Shown piece by piece: positions 1 through 6,900 of a stretch of 7,511 bases of DNA. Both the position numbers and the translations under genes were made by a program. The DNA is from Candidatus Colimorpha onthohippi (GTDB lineage: Bacteria; Bacteroidota; Bacteroidia; Bacteroidales; P3), in contig JAGHVA010000252.1 in the NCBI GenBank assembly GCA_018064565.1, positions 1 through 7,511 of the forward strand. The letters are read 5' to 3'. Each line of letters starts with the position of its first letter. Positions within the stretch are counted from its first letter, which is position 1. A model generated the notes under the pieces. That model saw nothing but the letters and a program-made list of their open reading frames with translations, did not search any database and had not been told where the DNA came from.

Positions 1-2
1 AT

Positions 3-1889
3 CAAAATATCCGTAACGAATATATAAAGTTGCACGATTGTGGCGCATGCACAGAAATGATAGCAAATCAGGTGGGCGAATTTAGCTTTGTTACTACGTT
101 ATCTACTGCATGTTCATCGGCGGCCAATGCCATAATATGCGGTGCACAGTTGATTGCTGATGGTCGCTGCGAAATAGCTGTTGTGGGAGGTTGTGAGTGT
201 GTTACAAAATTTCATCTTAACGGATTTAATGCCTTGCGTATTTTGGATGACAAACCATGTAGACCATTTGATTGTACCCGAGCAGGACTTAATCTCGGAG
301 AGGGAGCGGCTTATTTGGTTTTAGAAAGCGCAGACCATGCAACCAAGCGTGGAGCAATTCCGCAGGCTATCCTTGCTGGATACGGCAACACTTGTGACGC
401 TTTTCACCAAACGGCAACCAGCCCTAATGGTGAAGGACCATATCAAGCTATGACGAAAGCACTTTGTATGGGTATGGTTGACTCAAACAAAGTCGATTAT
501 GTCAATGCTCATGGAACGGGTACTCCAGTCAATGATATCAGCGAAAGTGAAGCTATGAGAAGAGTATTCGGTTCCCATTTGCCTCATGTGTCTTCTACAA
601 AGTCGTTTACTGGTCATACCACAAGCGCATCAGGTGCTATCGAATCTGTTTTGAGTATAATTGCAATGCAGGAACATTTTATTCCAGCCAACCTCAACTT
701 CTCAGGTGCGGCAGATTGTATTTTTCCAGTTAGTGCTATAATGAAAAATGTTGACTTGAGATATGTCCTGTGCAATTCGTTTGGATTTGGAGGTAATGAT
801 TCCTCGTTGTTATTAGCACATGCAAATCAAGCGTGTCTTGATATACAAGATAGTAATAATATTCATCCAGTCTATGTCTATGCTGCACAGCAGATTTCCA
901 TCCAAGAACCTCTTTGCCGTAATTGGATGAATAAACCTATTCGGTATGGCAACCTGAACAATAAGGCAATTGATCCAGACTATAGTTCCTACATTCAGTC
1001 ACTTGATGCACGACGTATGTGTAGGCTATTTAAGCGTGCACTTGCAGTATCAAAACTGGCTTTGTCTCAATCTGAAATAGCCCATTTGGATGCTGTAGTT
1101 ACAGGAACGGGACTTGGTTGTATGGAAAATACTGAGTCGTTTTTAGATTCAATGTGCCGCAATGGAGAGCAATTCCTCAAGCCTACCTCTTTTATGCAAT
1201 CTACCCACAATGCAATTGGTTCGTTGATTGCCATACATCTCAAATGTCATGGTTATAATGCTACCTATGCTCACAGAACTATTTCATTTGATAGTGCATT
1301 GATGGATGCATTTATACAGATACATAGTGGTGGTATTAGCTCTGCGTTGGTTGGCGGATTTGATGAATTTACTCCAACATGTTTCAAACTTATTGACAAA
1401 AGTGGCTATTTCGGTCGTAAGGATTTGATTTTTGGCGAAAGCGCAACCTCTCTTGTACTTGGCAATAACACAACAACTCAAAGCAAGCCCCTTTGTCGTT
1501 TGTTAGATATTCAGATAATTCGGAAACCGACTATTGCCCAATCAAAAGCAGTGGTCATCTCTATCCTAAAAAGAAATGGACTTTCCTTTAGCGATATATC
1601 TGGGGTCTTTATTGGTCTAAACCAAACTGAAGATAATAATCAATGCTACCAACAGGAATGTGTCGAAATTTTCGGTCAATTGCCAATGTTAAAGTACAAA
1701 CATATATTTGGTGAAAGTTTTACCGCATCTGGTTTAGGTATTTATGCCGCAGCTTGTTGTATAGATGAAAATGAAATTCCAAAATCAATGTTTGTAAATG
1801 AACATCATGTGGTTAAAGATGTGAATGCTTTGTTTGTATTCAATAATGATGATAATAATAATTACTCATTTACCCTCTTAAGTCGATAG
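3..1889 (+). CDS. Beta-ketoacyl synthase fused to chain-length-factor-like KS domain (5' partial)
   Basis: Likely the condensing enzyme of an aryl polyene/flexirubin-type type II polyketide pathway, elongating an ACP-bound chain with malonyl-ACP in the cytoplasm. The reading frame is open from the first complete codon (base 3), so the start lies upstream; the family normally has well over 100 residues before the active-site Cys. Domain 1 (to about base 830) has the full Cys-His-His triad: Cys in STACSSAANAI (codon 111-113), His in NAHGTGTP (510-512), and Lys/His in KSFTGH (600-602, 615-617), then the C-terminal NSFGFGGN motif. Domain 2 (about 864-1889) is a second KS-like fold of the Ketoacyl-synt_2/CLF type, with GTGLGCMENTESF, FMQSTHNAIGS and HRTISFDSAL. 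It lacks the nucleophile (Phe at 1287-1289) and the second His (Glu at 1713-1715). KS and CLF are usually separate genes, so this is a cis-fused heterodimer. The C-terminus ends in a NAT-codon run. Domain calls are firm; the exact pathway is inferred from neighbours. Confidence 0.9.
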   Translation, partial: QNIRNEYIKLHDCGACTEMIANQVGEFSFVTTLSTACSSAANAIICGAQLIADGRCEIAVVGGCECVTKFHLNGFNALRILDDKPCRPFDCTRAGLNLGEGAAYLVLESADHATKRGAIPQAILAGYGNTCDAFHQTATSPNGEGPYQAMTKALCMGMVDSNKVDYVNAHGTGTPVNDISESEAMRRVFGSHLPHVSSTKSFTGHTTSASGAIESVLSIIAMQEHFIPANLNFSGAADCIFPVSAIMKNVDLRYVLCNSFGFGGNDSSLLLAHANQACLDIQDSNNIHPVYVYAAQQISIQEPLCRNWMNKPIRYGNLNNKAIDPDYSSYIQSLDARRMCRLFKRALAVSKLALSQSEIAHLDAVVTGTGLGCMENTESFLDSMCRNGEQFLKPTSFMQSTHNAIGSLIAIHLKCHGYNATYAHRTISFDSALMDAFIQIHSGGISSALVGGFDEFTPTCFKLIDKSGYFGRKDLIFGESATSLVLGNNTTTQSKPLCRLLDIQIIRKPTIAQSKAVVISILKRNGLSFSDISGVFIGLNQTEDNNQCYQQECVEIFGQLPMLKYKHIFGESFTASGLGIYAAACCIDENEIPKSMFVNEHHVVKDVNALFVFNNDDNNNYSFTLLSR

Positions 1890-1893
1890 TGTA

Positions 1894-2247
1894 ATGTGTA
1901 GATTGTTGATATTCGTAATTTTTCAATCGATATTCTTTTCTGGTGGCCATGTGATGCTTAAGATAGCACTGGAAAAACTTCCAGAATTCACGTGGGGTAA
2001 AAGGTATTTTCTTGCGGTACTTACAGATTGGTGGCTTCTTGGTTGTGGAATTTGTTTTGGCATCGCCACTGTGTTATATTTGTATATTCTTAAGTATTTC
2101 CCGTTCAGCCAAGCATTCCCTCTCACAGCAATTACTTATATTTTTGGGGTGTTTGCGGCTTTTTGGATTTTTGGCGAGGTTATACCTATTATCCGTTGGG
2201 TGGGAGTTCTGTTGATCGTAAGTGGCTGTATCTTGGTAATGCAATAA
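1894..2247 (+). CDS. Small four-helix EamA/SMR-type membrane protein
   Basis: A 117-residue, almost wholly hydrophobic inner-membrane protein with four predicted helices: about residues 3-20, 45-64, 70-91 and 97-115. The first helix is followed by GGHVMLKIALE, resembling the Q..l..gGq.llKkal pattern of the ArnE/ArnF and single-domain EamA branch of the drug/metabolite transporter superfamily. The helix-1 Glu of true multidrug SMR pumps (EmrE Glu14) is not seen, so a drug/proton antiporter is less likely than a lipid or lipid-linked-sugar translocator, probably acting as a dimer. It starts 4 bp after the ketosynthase stop, and its TAA overlaps the next ATG (TAATG), so it is cotranscribed and probably translationally coupled. 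The substrate is unknown; a polyprenyl-phosphate sugar is suggested only by the glycosyltransferase two genes downstream. Confidence 0.8.
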   Translation: MCRLLIFVIFQSIFFSGGHVMLKIALEKLPEFTWGKRYFLAVLTDWWLLGCGICFGIATVLYLYILKYFPFSQAFPLTAITYIFGVFAAFWIFGEVIPIIRWVGVLLIVSGCILVMQ

Positions 2248-2861
2248 TGATTATGAAAAAATATGTCAGTCTAACTATACTTATGTTTGCTCTTTCGTTG
2301 TCATCATTTGCTCAACGGTGGGTTGAACTATCTGGGCAGACTCAGTCGCAAGTCGTAACAGCGCTTACGGATTGTCTTCATAATGTTAGTGTTGTTGATT
2401 GTAAATTTGTTCAAACAAAGAGTTCTCCTTACCTCAAGCAAGCTGTCAAGTCAGAGGGAGTTATGCGTCTAAAAAAGCCTGATTATTTCCGTTGGGAATA
2501 TACTGCTCCTTATAAGTTGGTTATTGAGATGATAAGGGATTCTATTTGTGTGTTAAAAGATGGAAAACTTCAGCGTCAAAATTATGGACAGCAACGCATG
2601 GTGGGTGATATTATGAAAATGGTGATGGAGTTCAGTACAAACAATGTGCTTTTAGATAAAAGGCTTTACGATGTTGTTATATGCGAGAATAGAACTCAAT
2701 ATAAAGTGGTCTTGACTCCCAAAAATAAGAGATTCTGCAAGTTGTTTAGTTGCATCAGCCTTTTTTTTGATAAGAAAAGCAATCACATAGACAGTTTTAT
2801 ACTCACTGAAAAAAAACAATCTGAAACTACTATCCTATTTTCGGAGGTCAAAGTTCAATAG
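2247..2861 (+). CDS. LolA-like periplasmic outer-membrane lipoprotein carrier
   Basis: Likely a periplasmic carrier with a LolA/LolB-type half-barrel that shuttles a lipid or lipoprotein from the inner to the outer membrane. The 204-residue protein begins with a clear signal peptide: Lys-Lys at residues 4-5, hydrophobic core about 6-20, and a probable signal peptidase I cut after SSFA (residue 22) before Gln. LolA-family marks follow: FVQTK at 54-58, the G-x-M-x-L-KKP stretch at 71-78, and FRWEY at 81-85. No lipobox Cys is present, so it should be soluble. The frame stays open further upstream into the previous gene, but those codons are not plausible as an export signal. ATG 2247 overlaps the previous TAA by one base; ATG 2253 (MKKYVSL) is an equally good start giving 202 residues. 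LolA-like genes are regular members of aryl polyene clusters, so this is probably a pathway-specific paralog rather than the housekeeping LolA. Confidence 0.85.
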   Translation: MIMKKYVSLTILMFALSLSSFAQRWVELSGQTQSQVVTALTDCLHNVSVVDCKFVQTKSSPYLKQAVKSEGVMRLKKPDYFRWEYTAPYKLVIEMIRDSICVLKDGKLQRQNYGQQRMVGDIMKMVMEFSTNNVLLDKRLYDVVICENRTQYKVVLTPKNKRFCKLFSCISLFFDKKSNHIDSFILTEKKQSETTILFSEVKVQ

Positions 2862-2863
2862 TT

Positions 2864-3226
2864 ATGAAAGTGTTGCAAACTCTATTTTCTATATCAGCTG
2901 TACAAGCCATTGACGATAACTATATAGTTAGGCTTTGTCCAAAACTGGATAGCATCATATATAAAGCTCATTTTCCAGGTGCACCCATAACTCCAGGGGC
3001 ATGTCTTGTAATGGCTGTAGGCGAATTGATTGAGTATGTGTCAGGTCGAAAGGTACTCTTGAAGAATCTTAAGAATGTAAAGTTTCTGTCAATGGTGGTG
3101 CCCGATGTTGATTCAGAAATTCTATTTGATATTCACGTGGATTGGTTGACAGGCAAGACCAGAGTGGAGGTTGTATCGTCTGGGATTATTCGTGCCAAGA
3201 TGTCAATGACTTATGCTGAAGTGTAA
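2864..3226 (+). CDS. FabZ/ApeI-like 3-hydroxyacyl-ACP dehydratase (single hotdog)
   Basis: Likely removes water from the 3-hydroxyacyl-ACP intermediate in each elongation cycle, producing the conjugated double bonds of a polyene. The 120-residue length fits a single hotdog domain. The signature is AHFPGAPITPGACLVMAVGE: His36 aligns with the catalytic His of FabZ (HFPGxPxxPG). The catalytic Glu of FabZ lies 14 residues after that His, and here the position is Met50; the nearest acidic residues are Glu54 and Glu57. This may be a trait of the polyene-type dehydratases, or the protein may act as part of a heteromer or bind substrate only. It starts 2 bp after the LolA-like stop. A GGAGG lies at 2843-2847, but 16 bases from the ATG, too far for a typical ribosome site. 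The family call is firm; dehydratase activity is inferred. Confidence 0.85.
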   Translation: MKVLQTLFSISAVQAIDDNYIVRLCPKLDSIIYKAHFPGAPITPGACLVMAVGELIEYVSGRKVLLKNLKNVKFLSMVVPDVDSEILFDIHVDWLTGKTRVEVVSSGIIRAKMSMTYAEV

Positions 3227-3230
3227 TTGT

Positions 3231-3965
3231 ATGAATTATTGCGTAATAATACCAACATATAATAATGAGAACACATTAGTGGAGGTGGTTAATCGATCGC
3301 TATCGCAATGTGATCATGTAATAGTGGTTAATGACGGAAGCACTGATGGCACAGAAGAACTTCTTCTAAATCTGCAAGGTCGCATTGATGTTATCTCATA
3401 CATGCCTAATAGAGGTAAGGGATATGCTTTGAAAAAAGGTTTAAGATATGCTTTGAAAAAAGGTTTTGACTATGCAGTTAGTATTGATTCGGATGGACAA
3501 CATTATCCAGAAGAGATTTGTATGTTGGTCGCAGAAGCGCAACGGCATCAAAGTGAGAAAGTCCTAATTGTTGGATCTCGCAACCTTGAGTCGGTTGGTA
3601 TGCCGCGCAAGAATACGATAGCCAATAAGTTCTCTAATTTTTGGTTTATGGTTCAGACTGGTCATTGTCTTGGTGACACTCAAACTGGTTTTCGTCTTTA
3701 TCAACTCAATGCATTGCCTTGTATAAAATGGATTACAAATAAGTATGAGGCAGAAATTGAGCTTTTGGTTCTGTCTGCTTGGCTTGGCGTCAATATTACT
3801 TCAGTACCAATCTCGGTAAACTATGAACCTCAGGGTGATAGAGTTAGTCATTTTCGCCCATTTGCTGATTTTTTTCGCATTTTTATTGTTAATACGGTTC
3901 TTTGTTTTATGGCTATAATATATGGTTATCCTTCTGCAATTATTCGCAGACACTTTAAGATATGA
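3231..3965 (+). CDS. Family 2 glycosyltransferase (DPM1/ArnC-like)
   Basis: A 244-residue GT-A fold, metal-dependent glycosyltransferase, probably transferring a sugar from a nucleotide-sugar to a polyprenyl phosphate or lipid acceptor at the cytoplasmic face of the inner membrane. Visible motifs: VIIPTYNN at residues 5-12, VVNDGSTDGT at 32-41, NRGKG at 60-64, the metal-binding DSD within SIDSDGQH (86-88), VGSRN, and TQTGFRLY in the acceptor region. A hydrophobic segment at about 213-235 near the C-terminus could anchor it to the membrane. An in-frame ATG at 3213 would add six residues (MLKCNC) and overlap the dehydratase; ATG 3231 is preferred because the family usually begins right before the first beta strand, and it leaves a 4-bp gap like the neighbours. 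The stop overlaps the next start in an ATGA arrangement. GT2 genes of this sort are common in aryl polyene and flexirubin clusters; the sugar and acceptor cannot be told from sequence. Confidence 0.88.
   Translation: MNYCVIIPTYNNENTLVEVVNRSLSQCDHVIVVNDGSTDGTEELLLNLQGRIDVISYMPNRGKGYALKKGLRYALKKGFDYAVSIDSDGQHYPEEICMLVAEAQRHQSEKVLIVGSRNLESVGMPRKNTIANKFSNFWFMVQTGHCLGDTQTGFRLYQLNALPCIKWITNKYEAEIELLVLSAWLGVNITSVPISVNYEPQGDRVSHFRPFADFFRIFIVNTVLCFMAIIYGYPSAIIRRHFKI
3421..3466 (+). repeat. 22-bp perfect direct repeat, 24-bp period, inside the glycosyltransferase
   Basis: The same 22 bases occur at 3421-3442 and 3445-3466, separated by two bases, so the period is 24 bp or eight codons. Both copies encode YALKKG (protein YALKKGLRYALKKGFD), just after the NRGKG motif and before SIDSDGQH. 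The spacing between these two motifs looks normal for GT2 enzymes (NRGKGxALxxGxxxAxxxGxD), so the repeat does not look like an extra inserted unit. Slippage here would add or remove eight residues in frame. Confidence 0.85.
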
Positions 3966-6900
3966 TTAGTTTTTTTCTCCATATTTATGATTGCCTTTCG
4001 AATCACAAGATATTTTCGTGTGTCTTGTTGGTTTGTTTGCTGGGGTTGTGTGTCCTCTTGAGTGTTCGCCTGAGTTACACAGAGGATGTTACATCGTTTT
4101 TGCCACATACTGATGGTGATGAAAGATATCTGTCGGTATATGACGATATGGGAGGGCAAAACAGGATTACACTCATTTTTCATACAAATGGCACCAATGA
4201 TTGTCATTATGAGATTATTGATGCTATCAAGACTTTTGAAAATTATTGGCATAGTGTATCTCAAAACGATAAGATAGATGTTTCTACTCAATTTTTTGTA
4301 GATGAAGATGTTGTCTTTGATGCGATAAACTATATGCGCAGTAATATAGGATGCTTTCTCACTCCAGATGATTATGCGCGTATTGATTCTCTCTTGTCAG
4401 ATCCATTATATATTGAAAATAGTTTATATAGTGTAAGGCAAATGCTTTCGCTCCCCATAGGCGCATTTACTCAAGAAAATATTGTTGCAGATCCGCTAAA
4501 TCTTTTTTCTCCAGCTTTGCAACGGCTATCTAAGTTAAACTTTTCCAATATATTTGATATCGATGAGAATGTAATCTTTGATACGGAAGGTAATGCTCTT
4601 TCATTTATTGATAGCCCTTGGGGAAGTGGTGATACTCAAAATAATTCTGCACTTGCAGCAAGAATTGATTCAGTAATAGCATATACCATGCAACATTATC
4701 CCAATGTCAGTATTACTGCAGTGGGTGCTCCGTTGATTGCAGTTAGTAATGCGAATCAGATAAAACATGATAGTACACAATCTATCATACTTTCGGTTGT
4801 AATAATATTGATAATCCTTTTTTATTCAATACGTAAGAAAAGAAATATACTTTTATTAGGATTATCAGTGTTGTCAGGTTGGCTATTTGCATTGGCCTTG
4901 ATTGCGTTGGTAAAACCGATGGTTTCCATTATTGTAATTGGTATTGGCTCTGTACTTGTTGGCATAGCAGTGAATTATCCGTTACATTTCATTGATCATC
5001 TAAATGAAACAGCAAGTCGTCGAGATGCTTTAAAAGAAATGGTAGAACCGCTCGTCACGGGTAATGTTACGACTGTGGCTGCGTTTGCGTGCTTGCTATT
5101 TGTGAAAGCAGATGCGATGAGAGATTTAGGTTTGTTTGGCTCTTTGTTGTTGATTGGTACAATCATTTTCGTGTTGATATTCTTACCACTATTAGCAAAG
5201 CCAAGTACATCTAAACATTCGTTTCGCTTTCAGCCGTTAGGCTGGTTGGATCATCGAAAACGTACGTCAATAGAACTTGAGCAAGGAGTATTAGGTCGCG
5301 TAGTGTTTCAAAATAAGAAGTTTTCAATATGCTTCTTGGTGCTTGTTGTCGTTGCTACTATTGTGTTTGGTATATTGAGTACTCATACGCAATTTGATTC
5401 TGACTTACATGGTATTAACTACATGACAGCTCAGCAAGAGTCTGATTTGGCATTGTTGAATAGTTCAGTGGAGGATACTAATTTTGTAGTTGAATATTTT
5501 GTTTCAGAAGGCAGTTCGCTTGATGCTGCTATCAACAATAGTAGTTTCTATGATTCTTGTTTTTTGTCTAAGTATCGCATACATGGAATACAACAGGTTA
5601 TTCCCAGTATTTCACAGCAGCAAAACAATCTCAGAGGTTGGATATTGTTTCAAACCAAATATCCAAATCTCGGCAGTTCATTATCTGCCGCTGCCAGAAA
5701 AATAGGATTTTCGGATAGTACATTCTCCAGTTTTGTCGGCCAAATCGCAGATTCTTATGTTCCAATCGATCCGGCGTCCATGAGCCCTCTGCTAAATATT
5801 GCGACTAATTATATTGGTCATAATGATAGTATTTATAGAGTCCTATCTATGGTGCTGCTTCCAAAGAGTGATTATTATAGTATAAAAGATTCTCTTCGCA
5901 CGGCTATAAATGATGACAATTCTTTTGTCTTTGACATAGGCGATATTGGTGTGGGTCTTACCGAATCGCTCAATAAGGATTTTAATTATATTCTTTTTGT
6001 TTGTGGTTTTGTGGTTTTTGCCTTTCTGTGGATATCTTTTGGCCGCATTGAACTTGCTATTATCTCTTTTCTCCCTATGATTGTTGGTTGGTTATGGATT
6101 TTAGGAATTATGGATATTGCTGCGGTTAAATTTAATATTGTCAACATTATCCTTGCTACATTCATTTTTGGGCAGGGCGATGATTATACAATTTTTATTA
6201 CCGAAGGGCTTATTTATGAAAATGCCTATGGAAAACGGCGTCTGATGAGTTATCGACGGAGTGTTATCATATCAGCATTGCTTATGTTTGTGGGTATTGG
6301 GACCCTAATATTCGCCAAACATCCAGCTTTGCGTAGCCTTGCAGAGGTGGTTATAATTGGAATGATTATTGTGGTTGTAATGGCTTGCTACCTTCCTCCC
6401 TTGATTTTTAGATGGATGCTTTTTCATAAGGGTAAGAAGCGAGATATTCCAATCACACTATTGAGCATAGTAAAGACGTCATGGCTACTTTTGATGTTTT
6501 TTCTGTTCACTTTTGTTGTTGGCACACCTTGTACTATATTATACCGCCTTATAGGCAAAGATTCTGAGAAGAAACGGTTACGCTATCATCAAATGATATG
6601 CCGATGTGCCAGAATCGCAATTCGCCACTTACCTGGAGTCGCATTTGATTATGAGAATGACACAAATGAGAACTTTTCTAAACCAGCCGTTATTGTAGCT
6701 AATCATCAATCGCATCTTGACTTGCTGTGTGTCATGCAATTGTGTCCAAAACTCGTTATTCTTACAAACGATTGGGTGTGGCGGAATCCAATGTATGGTC
6801 TCATGATACGTTATGCCGAATTTTTACCAGTAAGTAAAGGTTATGACAATATATTGCCGCAACTAAAATCTCTAATAACCAGAGGATACTCAATCCTTGT

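Noticed and set aside
30..32. TTG as the start of the ketosynthase
   Set aside because: The frame is open back to base 3 with KS-like sequence, and the family needs a much longer N-terminal part before the active-site Cys; the gene is cut by the window edge.
1284..1481. 65-codon minus-strand open frame
   Set aside because: Antisense to the conserved CLF domain; no motif or start context.
1923..2215. Two short open frames (minus 1923-2126, plus 2012-2215) over the small membrane protein
   Set aside because: Both are shadows of a gene with a clear four-helix pattern and operon spacing.
2163..2246. Upstream extension of the LolA-like gene by 28 codons
   Set aside because: It would lie inside the membrane-protein gene and hide the signal peptide; the ATGs at 2247 or 2253 give a clean export signal.
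2759..2816. T8...A8 as a terminator hairpin
   Set aside because: The arms would be pure A-T with a roughly 40-base loop inside a coding region; no GC stem is present.
2843..2847. GGAGG as a ribosome binding site for the dehydratase
   Set aside because: It is 16 bases from the ATG, lies in coding sequence, and the other genes show no such sites.
3926..4291. 121-codon minus-strand open frame
   Set aside because: It is antisense to the glycosyltransferase end and the exporter start, both strongly supported; its protein shows no recognisable features.
4086..5705. Short plus-strand frames at 4086-4277 and 5490-5705
   Set aside because: Out of frame inside the exporter's periplasmic loops, with no family resemblance.
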